Origin: Bretschneidera sinensis
Taxonomy: Eukaryota; Streptophyta; Magnoliopsida; Brassicales; Akaniaceae
DNA length: 64,000 nucleotides
Direction of reading: 5' to 3'
Assembly (NCBI GenBank): GCA_023935145.1
Contig: CM043699.1
Span: 107,722,036 to 107,786,035 of the forward strand
Positions 11,938 to 23,221 of the stretch are shown in pieces. Position numbers and translations under genes: made by a program. The notes under the pieces are model-generated. The model made no database searches, was not told the DNA's origin, and saw only the letters and a list, made by a program, of their open reading frames with translations. Position 1 is the first letter of the stretch. Every line of letters starts with the position of its first letter.

Positions 11938-13817
11938 GGGTAAAAAAGTACTTTAATAAATATGATATAGAGTTAAAATAAAATATAGATATTTTAGATA
12001 CAAAAAGTCCAATTGGAATAAAACAATTCTTAAAAAAAAATTCAGGGACGTTCAAAAGAAAGAAAAGAAAAGAAAAAGTTTAAAAAAAAAAGTCAAACAA
12101 AACGTGGCAGCAGGTGGCAGCACCTGCTGCTAAGTTAATTATAAGAATGCCAAGTTGATTTTTAAAGGCTGCATGCCTTCCATTTGGGCAAAACGTGGAG
12201 GCCTTGTGAAGGAACCGAGAATACCTTGCTTTTGCGGCTGCCAAAGTTTTCAAAATTTTACTTATATATATATATAACATGTAATCGTAATTTTTACTTA
12301 CAAAATTCGTTTAGTTTTCTTTCAAATTTCTCTATTTCCTTAAACACTTGGGGATCGAAAGAAAGGTTGAAAGAGCAAAATTTTGAAAGGATTTACGGGA
12401 AAATTTTATAGAGAGTCACGAGAAGCTATCAGAAAAACAGAAAGTAATAATGTAAGGTTTATTTTTGAATTTTTTTAGAATTCATGAAATTTCCCAGAAT
12501 TGAAAGTGAGAATTTTCAAGGGTATGATTTATAGAGAATTGAAGAATGAATTAGAAATTTAAAATAAATATTATGTCAGGTGTTGACAATAAACAACCGG
12601 GAGAAATTTCTGAGAGGAACGGGAAAGGTAAAGAGGTGATCCATGGGTAGCTGTAAGTGTTATGTGGTGAGTTGGATTTACTTTAAGTAATCTAAATAAA
12701 AATGAAAAATTTAGTGATAATATTAAAATAAATTATTAGCTTATGTTTTGGTGATAAATAAATGTTTTGACGAGTTTTGGGTTAATAAATTGATGTGATA
12801 AATGAGGAGAAGAAATTTGTGAAATTTATCAAGCAGAAATTTGAGGAATGATTGGATGGCTAAATTTAAATATTTTGAATTCATGTTGTTTTTAGATTAT
12901 TGTTCATAGGCATATTTCATATCATTGTTTATATGCATATGCATTAAATAAAAAGAACCGAAAAAACCGAAAATACAATCGGTTTAAATGTAAATAAAAG
13001 AACCGAGAAGATAGTCAGTCTAAATGAGAATAAAAGAACCAGGAAGGCAGCCGGTCTAAATGAAAATAAAAGAATCGAGAAGGCAGCTGGTCTAAATGAA
13101 AATAAAAGAATCGGGAAGGTAGTAGGTCTAAATGAGAATAAAAGAATCGAGAAGGCAGCCAGTCTAAGACAAAAACTTGTCAACATGTGGGAAGACATTC
13201 CCTAATAATAATTAATGCATTGAGTTTGTTTTAGTTATTGATTTCATTACTATACTTTTGATGTATTGTGTGTTATTGAGAATTGATTTATAGATAAATG
13301 AGTCTCACAGAGAGACAATTACAGTGACAAAAAGACATAAAAGTATGATGTGATAGTACTTATTTAAATGTTAGACTATGAGCTATTATCCAGTCATATG
13401 AGAGAAAAATGATTAAATATTAAAAGGCTATTTATACAACTAAATACTTTTAATAAATTTAATTCACTGAGTTTGTGAAGCTCATCCCTCATTGTACAAT
13501 GATTTTAGGTAGCAGGCAAGACAATTAGTCTGGTGGATTGAGAGTCAGACAAAATCATTTTTGTAAGCCATGTATGTATCAAGATCCCCAGACAAAAGAG
13601 AAAATAAACTTTTAAAAATTCTATTTGTAAATATTCATGCATTTTATGTTATGTTTAAGTTAATATCAGATTTATATACCTCCCCAGTTGAAGGTTGAGG
13701 ATTACAATAAAAAATTTTGTTAGTGTTATTTTATTGTTGCATATATGTATCATGCTGAGATTTTCAAAATGTGATGACAATGTCTCAGGAGTGGCCAACC
13801 TGGGATAGGTCGTTACA
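11938..13817 (+). repeat. 5' LTR of element B (left end truncated)
   Basis: From GGGTAAAAAAGTACTTTAAT onward it parallels 18570-20390 and ends GATAGGTCGTTACA. The opening TGTATTACTCG of the 3' LTR is missing. A tandem array at about 12950-13175 has roughly six 35-bp units (AATAAAAGAA, then AAGGCAGCC(G/A)GTCTAAAT), followed by a decayed palindrome ACTTGTCAACATGT at 13175-13188. Confidence 0.87.
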
Positions 13818-13821
13818 ATTT

Positions 13822-13833
13822 TGGTATCAGAGC
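13822..13833 (+). promoter_or_regulatory. Primer-binding site of element B
   Basis: TGGTATCAGAGC lies four bases after the LTR. It is the usual plant LTR-element match to the initiator methionine tRNA 3' end. Confidence 0.85.
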
Positions 13834-13907
13834 ATTAGGTTTTAAGATTTTGTAGACTGCATGAGAACTTAAAAAAAAGTGGAAGATCTAAATAAACTAT
13901 ATTTTAA

Positions 13908-15095
13908 ATGCAGAGTCTGAGGATGACACGTGAACATGCTAGAGGTAGAGGTAGAGTTCAAAATCAAAGGGGACGTGGTAGACCCCCAATTGTTAGGAGA
14001 ACTAAAGCAGAAGCGGAAGTTGAGTCTATAATTCCCGCGAGGGAACATGATTATAGTGCAACTGGTACCAGTAGAGCTGGGAAAGAATCTGAGGTTAGGA
14101 ATGATGAATTGAGAGAAGCTTTTAATCATGCTATAAAGAGGATAAATGCAGCTGAAGAAAGGGCTGATAATCTGCAGAGAAGATTAGAGGAAAATGGTAG
14201 AAGAGAACCTGATGTGGTGAGACAAGAGGTTCATGAGGGAAAATATGTGTTTGCATATGAGATGCAAGGTGATTGTTTTGTGAGATTTCTTAAGTTTAAA
14301 CCTTAGTCTTTTAGAGGATCTATAAATCCTATAGAAGCTGAGCAGTAGATCAGACATAATGAAGAATATTTTGAGGTCTTACCAGTGACAGATAGACAGA
14401 AGGTTTCTTTTGCTTCATTTATACTGGAGGGTGAGGTTTTTCAATGGTGGGAGGATATTTTACCCAGGGTAAGCACACTGGTAGAACAACCTTTAACTTG
14501 GAGTAAGTTTAAGAAGGAGTTCTTCACACGAAATATTTCCCAGATACCTTTCGGGCACAGCAAGAGAGAAATTTTATTCACCTAAGACAGGGAAGTTTAT
14601 CGGTGGCTGAATGTAATAGCAGATTTATAGCCCTGTTAAGGTTTCTACCTGAATTAGTGAATACGAAAGAGAGAAAATGTAAGATTTTTAGACAGATTAT
14701 ACTATGATGTTCGGTCTAAACTCTCTTATATGGGCATAGAGAATTATGTTTTATTGGTGGATAAAGCATTACAGATTGAGAAGGATTTGATGGAGTTTAG
14801 AGGTAGGAGAGATTGGCTGAAGAGGTCTAGATTTGAGGGACCTAGAGGTGGTAGCAGTATAGGTGTACAGGGTGGGAGACCTCTCCAAAGGAGGCGTTCC
14901 TTGTCACAAGGAACTGTAGTGCAGAGTTAGAGGCATGCAAGATCTGTTGCTTTTGTAACTAAGAGTAATACCGGTGGGACCTCCAGATTTGGGAGTTATG
15001 GTAGAGAAGTAAGTATGCCGTAATCTGATGTATGATCGAGAAGCTAGGGCCTACTTTAGATGTAATCAGTTGGGCATCTGGCTCAGGATTTTCCT
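13908..15095 (+). pseudogene. Gag of element B
   Basis: The first frame (13908-14306) starts with a basic RGRGRVQNQRGRGRPP stretch, a coiled-coil-like segment (LREAFNHAIKRINAAEERAD) and the HEGKYVFAYEMQGDCFVRFLKFK block shared with A. After a TAG it continues through 14385-14585 (SFASFILEGEVFQWWEDILP, PLTWSKFKKEF) and 14730-14930 (MGIENYVLLVDKALQIEKDL, EFRGRRDWLKRSR). Both zinc knuckles have lost Cys residues: near 15049 (Tyr for Cys) and at 15105-15150 (YFVCGKGGHIAANYP). Several frameshifts are present. Confidence 0.85.
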
Positions 15096-16530
15096 ATGCT
15101 TATTTATTTTGTATGTGGTAAGGGAGGACATATTGCTGCAAATTATCCAGTGGTGAAATCTGCTGACGTAAGCATTGGAAGTGTTGGGAGAATATCAGTA
15201 GAAAGAGGTGATGGATCAGGGAGTGTTTGGGGCAGAGGTCGAGGATCAGTAGTTGGCCGAGGATGTGGCAGCCAGTTTCAGTCCAGAGATTGCAGAGTCT
15301 ATGCATTGACCCAACAGGATGCACAAGCCACTCCTGATATTGTTATGGGTATGATATCTATCATTAGTAGGCTTGCTAGATTATTGATTGATCTTGGTGC
15401 AACCCATTCTTTTGCATCTTGTAGTTATATGAAATCTATTGATGCTAGTGCTAGTCCTTTGATGCATGCGATTATTATTGAGGTTCTTACTGGAGATAGG
15501 GTTATTATCAGAACAATCTATCAAGGTTGTGTGATTAATATTACTGATAGAGAATTTGAAGTTGATTTATTGCCTTTAGATATGACATATTTTGATTTAA
15601 TTCTGGGGATGAATTGGTTATCTGCATATCATGCTTGGGTAGATTGTTTTAGGAAAAATGTGGTGTTCAAGATACTTGGACATAAGGAGTTTAATTTTCA
15701 GGGAGAACGTAAGATACTTGCTAATTGTCTTATTTCTGCCTTAACTGCTAATAAATGGTTGAAGAAGCGTTGTGAGGGGTATTTGGCATATGTGTTGGAT
15801 TATAACAAGGTGAGTAGAAAGTTAGAAGAAATCTTGGTAGTAAAAGATTTTTTTTTTTGACGTTTTCCCTGAAAAGTTGATCGGGTTGCCTCCCAATAGG
15901 GATATTGAGTTTTTCTATTAAGGTGATTCCAGGATCAGCACCCATATCCATAGCACCCTATAGAATGGCACCAGCTAAATTGAGAGAGTTGAAAGTTCAG
16001 CTTCAGGAGTTGCTAGTAAATAGTTTATCCAACCTAGTATGTCACCCTGGGGAGCCCCTGTGTTGTTTGTTAAGAAAAAAGATGAGACAATGAGGTTGTG
16101 TACACGTTATGGCCATCACGAGTTCTTGGTGATGCCTTTTGGGTTGACCAATGCTCCTGCAGCATTTATAGACTTTATGAATCGGGTGTTTAAACCATTC
16201 TTGGACAGATTTGTGATTGTGTTTATTGATGATATTTTAATATATTTCAAGAATGAAAAGAAGCATATGCAACATTTGGAGATAGTATAGGAGATTCTGA
16301 GGAGAGAGAAATTATATACAAAGTTTTCTAAGTGTGAGTTTTGGTTGAGTGAAATATCTTTCTTGGAGCATGTTGTGTCGAGAGAGGGGATAACAGTTGA
16401 CCCAAAGAAAGTAGAAGCGGTTTTGAATTGGGAAAGACCCATGAGTGTAACTGAAATTAGAAGCCTTTTGGGGTTGGCTGGTTATTATAGAAGATTTATT
16501 CAAAAAATTTCTATGATTGCTAGACCTTTG
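15096..16530 (+). pseudogene. Protease and reverse transcriptase of element B, with an internal RT deletion
   Basis: The 15096-15860 frame carries the protease. The active-site triad reads Asp-Leu-Gly (LLIDLGATHSF) instead of Asp-Ser-Gly. The frame breaks at a run of T at 15850-15858. RT resumes at 15905 and 16039-16290: [21 protein letters not shown] joins directly to [14 protein letters not shown]. Compared with A (8675-8846) about 170 bp is missing, including the first catalytic Asp block. The second metal site is intact ([11 protein letters not shown]). The 3' part of RT is at 16345-16530 ([23 protein letters not shown]). Confidence 0.87.
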
Positions 16531-17000
16531 ACTAAATTGACCAACAAGGACGTGAAGTTTAGGTGGTCAGAGGAATGTGAGAGAAGTTTCCAGCTGTTGA
16601 AATTAAAACTGACTACATCAGGGATTGGGATGTGTGTTGATGCAACATGGGAGAGTTATAGCTTATGCATCTAGGCAACTGAAGAACCATGAGAAGAATT
16701 ACCCGATCCGTGATTTAGAATTGGCTGCCATAGTTTTTGCTTTAAAGATTTGGAGACATCATCTACATGGAGCCAATTGTGAAATTTTTACTGATCATAA
16801 AAGCTTGACACATTTACCGACCCAGAAAGAGTTGAATTCGAAGCAGATGAGGTGGATGGAGTTTATCTGTGATTATGATTGTATGATTCACTATCATCCA
16901 GTAAAGGCTCATGTAGTAGCTGATGCATTGAGTAGAAATACTACAAGGAGGTTAGCTGCTATTGGGAGTCATAATACTAGCTTGATAATAGAATTAAGAA
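16531..17000 (+). pseudogene. RNase H of element B, with a deletion
   Basis: The connection domain ([19 protein letters not shown]) runs into a junction near 16617 where about 70 bp present in the A/C junction region is gone, removing the first catalytic Asp (the VYSD block). After a frame change the domain continues at 16625-17014: [48 protein letters not shown] and VVADALSR, which carry the remaining acidic residues. Confidence 0.85.
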
Positions 17001-18532
17001 GAATGATGATGTAGTTGAGAGTCAATGATAGAGGAGTATTGATGGAGAATATGGTGATACAATCTCTTATTATTGATCGTTTATTACAAATGCAAGATGG
17101 AGATGAGATGATAGAGAAGATCAGGCAAAAAGTGTTGAGTGGGAAGCCAACCGAGTTTAGAATTAGAGAAGATGGTATGGTAGTATTGAGGCACAGAGTT
17201 TTTGTTGCCAATGATGTTGAGATGAGAAAGGAGATACTAAGGGAGGGTCATAATTCTGTATATTCCATGCACCCGAGTAATAATAAGATGTACAGGAGGT
17301 TGAAACAGATTTATTGGTAGTTAAGGATGAAGAAAGATGTAGCAGAATATATTTCAAGATGTTTGACTTGTCAACAGGTGAAGTCTAAGAATAGACATCC
17401 AGTAGGTTTATTACACCCTCTTCTAGTACCTGAGTGGCTATGGGAAAACATGAGTATGGATTTTATCCCTGGTTTTCCCCGTACCCAGAGGGGACATGAC
17501 GCTATGTGGATTATAGTGGATAGACTATCTAAGTCTTCACATTTTCTTCCTATTAAAATTACCTGGAGTCCAGAAAAGTTGGTTGAATTGTATATAGCGG
17601 GGATAGTAAAATTACATGGAGTACCCTTGAGTATCGTATTAGATAGAGATCCTAGATTTACCTCTAGATTTTGGAGGGGTTTCCAAGAAGCTATGGGTAC
17701 GCAATTGCAGTTTAGTACAGCTTTCCATCCATAAACTGATGGGCAGACGGAGAGAATCATCAGAATACTAGAAAATATGCTTAGGGCAAGTGTATTGAGT
17801 TTCTTAGTGAGCTGGGATGCTTATTTGCCTTTGATCGAGTTTGCATACAATAATCAGTATCAAACTAGTATTGGGATGGTACCTTTCGAGGCTTTATATG
17901 GTAAGAGGTGTAGAACTCTAGTATGCTGGGAAGAAGTTGGAGAGAGAAAGATATATGGCCCAGAAATGATAGATTTGACTACGGAGATGATCAAACTGGT
18001 TAGGGAGAACCTCAAAGTAGCCCAGAACAAATAGAAGGGATATGCTAATAAAAGAGGACAACCTCTCGAGTTTTAAGTTGGTGATTGGGTATTTTTAAAG
18101 ATATCTCCGCGGAAGGGTGTGTTGAGGTTTAAAAAGAAGGGAAAGTTGAGCCCGAGATTTGTCGGGCCATACGAGGTGATTGAGAGAATTGGACCAGTTG
18201 CATATCATTTGGAATTGCCTCCAGAATTAAAACAATTACATAATATGTTTCATGTGTCACTGCTAAGAAAGTACTTACACGATGAATCCTATAGTATCTC
18301 GAATCAGGTGATAGAATTTCAGGAAGATTTGACTTTTATGCAAGTACCGGTCAGAATCCTAGACAGAAAGGAAAAAGTCTTGCACAATAAAGTCATTCCT
18401 TTGATTCAAGTATTATGGTGGAATAAAGATGTCGAAGAAGTCACATGGGAACATGAAGCGAAAATGAGGAAGGAATACCCCCAACTTTTTCTTGAATTAG
18501 GTAAGGAAATTTTGGAGACGAAATTTTTGTAA
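17001..18532 (+). pseudogene. Integrase and chromodomain-like tail of element B
   Basis: 17015-17320 holds the N-terminal zinc-binding region (HNSVYSMHPSNNKMYRRLKQIYW), followed by C-x2-C at SRCLTCQQVK. The catalytic core at 17327-17734 begins MSMDFIPGF and includes VDRLSKSSHF. The second Asp lies in VLDRDPRF. TAA at 17732-17734 interrupts the core. 17777-18034 continues with VSWDAYLPLIEFAYNNQY and FEALYGKRC. 18119-18532 has [19 protein letters not shown] and ends in the group-I chromodomain-like stretch ([24 protein letters not shown]), thought to steer insertion to heterochromatin. Confidence 0.88.
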
Positions 18533-18544
18533 GGTGGGGAGAAT
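18531..18544 (+). promoter_or_regulatory. Polypurine tract of element B
   Basis: AAGGTGGGGAGAAT abuts the 3' LTR. It would prime plus-strand synthesis. Confidence 0.75.
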
Positions 18545-20390
18545 TGTATTACTCGTATTCGTAAAGTAAGGGTAAAGAAGTACTTTAATAAATATGGTAT
18601 AGAGTTAAAATAAAATATAGATATTTTAAATGCGAAAAGTCCAATTGGAATAAAGAAATTCTTAAAAAAAAAAAACAATTCTAACAAAACGTGGCACTAG
18701 GTGACAGCACCTGCTGCCAAGTTATTGTAAGAATGCCAAGTTCATTTTTGAAGGATGCATGCCTTCCACTTGGCCAAAACGTGGAGGCCTTGTGAGGGAG
18801 CTGAGAATATATTGCTTTTGGGGCTGCTAAAGTTTACAAAATTTTACTTATACATATAACATGCAATCGTAATTTTTACTTACAAAATTTGTTTAGTTTT
18901 CTTTCAAATTTCTTTATTTCTTTAAACACTTTGGGATCAAAAGAAAGGTTGAAAGAGCAAGATTTTGAAGGGATTTAGAGGAAAAATTTTTAGAGAGTCA
19001 CGAGAAGCGATAAGAAAAATAGAAGGTAATAATGTAAGGTTTATTTTTGAATTTTTTAGCATTCATGAAATTTCCCATAATTCAAAGTGGGAATTTTCAA
19101 AGGGTGTGGTTTATGGAGAATTGACGAACGAATTAGAAATTTAAAATAAATATTATGTCAGATGTTGACAATCAACAACCAGGGGAAATTTCTAAGAGGA
19201 ACGGGAAAGGCAAGGAGGTGATCTACGGGTAGCTATAAGTGCTACGTGGTGAGTTGGATTTACTTTAAGTAATCTAAATAAAAAAAATAGTAATAATATT
19301 AAAATAAATTATTAGCTTATGTTTTGGTGATAAATAAAATTTTGACGAGTTTTGGGTTAATAAATTGATGTGATAAATGAGGAGAAGAAATTTGTGAAAT
19401 TTATCAAGTAGAAATTTAAAGAAAGACATGGTGGCTAAATTTAAATATTTTGAATTCATGTTGTTTTTAGATTACTGTTCATAGGCATATTTTATATTAT
19501 TGTTCATATGCATATGCATTAAATAAAAAGAATCGAAGAACCGGGAAGGCTGCCTGTCTAAATAAAAGTAAAAGAACTGGGAAGGCAGCCGGTCTATATG
19601 AGAATAAAAGAACCGGGAAGGCAATCGGTCTAAATGAAAATAAAATAACTGGGAAGGTAGCCGGTCTAAATGAAGGTAAAAGAATCGGAAAAGGCAACTG
19701 GTCTAAATAAAAATAAAATAACCGGGAAGGCAACCGGTCTAAGATTAAAACATGTCGACATGTGGGAAGATCCTAATAATAATTCATGCATTGCATCTGT
19801 TTTAGTTATTGATTTCATTACTGAAATGCTGATGTATTGTGTGTTATTGTGAATTGATTTATAGATGAATGAGTCTCACAAAAAGACAGTGATAGTGAGA
19901 AAAAGACATAAAAGTATGATATGATAGTAATTATTTAAATGTTAGATTATGTGCTATTATCTAGTCATATGAGAGAAAAAAGGATTAAATATTAAAAAGC
20001 TATTTATACAACTGAATACTTTTAGTAAATTTAATTCACTGAGCTTGTGAAGCTCATCCCTCATTGTACAATGATTTCAAGTAACAAGCAGGACAATTAG
20101 TCTTGTGGGTTGAGAGTCAGACGAAATCATTTCTGTAAGCCACGTATGTGTCAACATCCTCAGACAAAAGAGAAAATGAACTTTTAAAAATTTTATTTGT
20201 AAACATTCATGCATTTTATGTTATGTTTAAGTTAATATCAGATTTATGTACCTCTCTGGTTGAGGGTTGAGGATTACAATAATTTTTTTTTGTTAGTATT
20301 ATTTTATTGTTGCATATATGTGTCATGCAGAGATTTTCAAAATGTGATGACATCGTCTCGGGGGTGGCCAACCCGGGATGGGTCGTTACA
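18545..20390 (+). repeat. 3' LTR of element B
   Basis: It starts TGTATTACTCG and ends GGGATGGGTCGTTACA, immediately followed by the accessory ORF of C. A tandem array of about six 35-bp units lies at 19525-19745 and the intact palindrome ACATGTCGACATGT at 19750-19763. Confidence 0.9.
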
Positions 20391-20906
20391 TACCTCTTCG
20401 TAATCAAACTTGTCTGGCCATCCATCCAAACTTTATTGGATCCCTCTCATAAGGATCCTTAGGATATTGACCAGAAGGTCAATGTTCACCTCGAATTCTA
20501 TGCCCATTACACTGGTTTTGAATCGGAGAGTCAATGGACTCGGTTTCACCAGGTTGGCATAGAACTGGTGAATGAGTCGTGGATAGTATTTTTGGTGGAT
20601 ATTCAAAAGGGCTATTAGGTGAATAGCCTAAAAAATAGGGTATATGTCAAAATTTGCATGACGGATAGAATCAAAATCAACGAATCTACCAGTCATGATC
20701 ATTTTGTTGCGGATAACAGAGTTATACCTGCTTTTGACGGCAGGGCTCCAGAAAAGAGAGTCATCGAGCTCGGACCTCTCATTCTTGCTTGGATAACCAA
20801 CTAGCCCCTTCCTCTTGGTATCTGGTTTAGAGCACTTTTTGGACCGGGGCCTTGTAGGCGCGCGAGGTCCTCCAATGGTTATTTGGATCTGGATTCTCTC
20901 AGACAT
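20391..20906 (-). pseudogene. Accessory ORF of element C, N-terminal part
   Basis: On the minus strand ATG at 20906 opens MSERIQIQITIGGPRAPTRP, then KPDTKRKGLVG, LDDSLFWSPA and IMTGRFVDFDSIRHANFDI. D at 41244-41531 reads almost the same (FERIRIKTTIEEPHAPTRP, LDDSLFW, IMTGRFIDFESIRHANFDI). After a stop near 20628 the match continues at the nucleotide level to the B junction. It is the accessory protein typical of SIRE-type copia elements, of unknown role. The matching C-terminal part is 11245-11937. Confidence 0.75.
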
Positions 20907-21127
20907 TATGAAAAAGTCATTTTAGAGAGAGATTTTGGGGAATAAGGAATTTTCAACCATGAAAAGTTGAAATATATGTGATATAGGATGAAATTAAGGG
21001 TTCTATAGAGTGGTTTTGGGAGATTGTGGATAGAAATCAATGATTTTCTATAGAGAGAAAGGTTTAGGGATTTCAAAAATGACGTGAAAACCAAAAAATC
21101 TAAAGAGACTATTTATAGAATCACGAT

Positions 21128-21415
21128 ACCAGTTGACTGGGTTGGGGCACCAGTTGATTGGGTCCTTCATAATTTGGGGAATTTTTGACATACCAGTCGA
21201 TTGGGTCGGGACACCAGTCGATTGGGTAAACTAGCAGAGACAAAGCAGTCGACTGAGTGATCTATACCAATCAACTAGGTAGGTTACCAAAATTTCAATT
21301 TTTGGCTCCAAATAATGTCTTGTAGTACTAGTCGACTCGATGCTTTGTACTAGTCGACTGGTAAAATGGGTAGTGGGATACCAGTCAATTGGGGTGAATA
21401 TACTAGTCGATTAGG
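21128..21415 (-). repeat. Palindrome array (CCAGTCGACTGG variants) in the pol-accessory spacer of C
   Basis: About eleven copies or near copies lie at irregular spacing of roughly 15-40 bp, for example CCAGTTGACTGG, CCAGTCGATTGGGT and ACTAGTCGACTGGTA. The full spacer is 20907-21615. D has the same array at 40736-41025. Confidence 0.85.
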
Positions 21416-21615
21416 TTTTTCAGAAAACTTAAAATTTTGATCTCCAACTTGAGATTTCAGCACGAAATTGTTTATCTATGCCATCTTGAGTGAGATATAT
21501 ATTAAATAAAAATTAATACTCATTCACTAGATGTCAAATATGTATATGATGAATGTTGATGCAGTCAAACATACAATTTATCATGGTCTTTCAAGCCCAT
21601 CAATAGTCTAATTCT

Positions 21616-23100
21616 TCAAAAACTATATTGACTTAAGGGTTTTGTAAGAATATGAGCTATTTCATCTTCTGAAGGAATGAATTTTTGTGTAATATCACCC
21701 TTTTGAGCATGGTCTCTTATGAAGTGATATCTAATTTCTATGTGTTTGGTTCTAGAATGCTGAATGGGGTTTTTGGTCACGTTGATATCACTGGTGTTAT
21801 CACAATGAATTGGTATATCCTTAAAGTTCATGCCATAATCTTCTAACTATTGTTTCATCCACAACACTTGTTCACAACAACTTCCGGCTGTTATATACTC
21901 TGCTTCGGCGGTTGATAGCGCAACCGAATTTTGTTTCTTGTAAAACCAAGAGGTTAACATTACACCTAAGAATTGGCATGTTCCACTAATTCTTTTTCTA
22001 TCTAGTCTACAACCTGCAAAATTAGCATCTGAATATCCTATAAGCTCAAAAGTTGATTTTCTAGAATACCATAATCCTAGGTTTTGAGTCTCTTGTAGAT
22101 ATCTAAGGATTCTTTTTACTGCAATTACATGTGATTCCTTAGGATTAACTTGAAATCTAGCACACATGCATACACTGAACATTATATCAGGTCTACTTGC
22201 AATTAAATAAAGTAAAGCTCCTATCATGCTTCTATAAGTTTTAGTATCTACATACTTACATTCCTCATCTAGAACAAGTTTTGTAGAGGTTCTTATAGGA
22301 GTGCTAATTGACTTTGAGCTTTCCATCCCGAACCTCTTTAATAGATCCTTGATGTACTTTGATTAATTGATGAGCATGCCTTCTTTCAATTGTTTGATTT
22401 AAAGTCCAAGAAAGTAGGTAAGCTCTCCCATCATGCTCATTTCAAATTTACCTTGCATGCGCTTAGCAAACTTTTGACACATAGATTCATTAATAGCACC
22501 AAATATAATATCATCAACATATATTTGGACTAGTAGTGTGTCATCTTTATGAGTTTTTGTGAAGAAGGTTGTGTCTATTTTTCCTCTTGTAAAATCATTT
22601 TAAAGCAAAATCTTACTTAGTCTTTCATACCATGCTCTTGGAGCTTACTTCAACCCATATAGAGCTTTAGAAAGCTTATAGACATGGTTTGGAAGACTAA
22701 GATTTTCAAATCCAAGAGGTTTCATACTTAGTCTTTCATACCATGCTCTTCTTCTATAAAGCCATTTAAAAAGGCTAATAACATTTTAATAGCTTCTAAT
22801 CTAGCTACGGGAGCATAGGTCTCATCAAAATCTATTCCTTCTTCTTGATTATATCCCTTAGCAACTACTTTAGCCTTGTTCCTAGTTACTATTCCATTTT
22901 CATTCATCTTATTTCTAAATACCCATCTAGTTCCTATTATAGAGTGATTTTTTGGTCTAGGAACTAGACTCTATACTTTTTTATTATTTCAAATTGATTT
23001 ATTTCTTCTTACATAGCATTTATCCAATCAACATGATTCTCGGCTTCTACAAACATCTTAGGTTCTACTTGCAACAAATAAGCTACACAATTGCAAATAT
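21616..23100 (-). pseudogene. Reverse transcriptase and RNase H of element C
   Basis: The RNase H part (22326-21616) is readable: TKTYRSMIGALLYLIASRPDI, YSDANFAGCRLDRK, SVALSTAEAEYI and HCDNTS, with a stop near 21847. The RT active site YVDDIIFG is visible on the minus strand at about 22500-22523. Upstream RT is broken by frameshifts. A 24-bp stretch (22616-22639) recurs at 22727-22750, where it replaces normal RT sequence. Confidence 0.85.
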
Positions 23101-23221
23101 TTCTAATAGAAGAGCGAGTTCTTACCCCTTGTGAAGGATCACCAATTACTTGATCGATTGGATGATAATTCATATACCTCCAATCTTTTGGAAGACTATC
23201 CTCTTGTTGACTTGTAGATGG

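Larger units (their letters stand above)
11938..20390 (+). mobile_element. Element B: second Tekay/Del-type chromovirus, inserted in the accessory ORF of C
   Basis: Paired LTRs (11938-13817 and 18545-20390), primer site, gag, protease, RT, RNase H, integrase and chromodomain-like tail are contiguous and in order. It belongs to the same lineage as A but a different subfamily: the coding region is close to A, whereas the LTRs share only blocks. The left end lacks the first 25 or so LTR bases and the adjoining ~70 bp of C, so no target duplication can be read. It is inactive because of stops plus deletions in RT and RNase H. Confidence 0.9.

Noticed and set aside
12944..13198. Minus-strand ORF with repeating FSFRPAAFSILLF-type residues, resembling a membrane repeat protein
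   Set aside because: It is a reading of the 35-bp tandem array in the LTR of element B; similar frames appear at 5456-5794 and 19497-19733 for the same reason.
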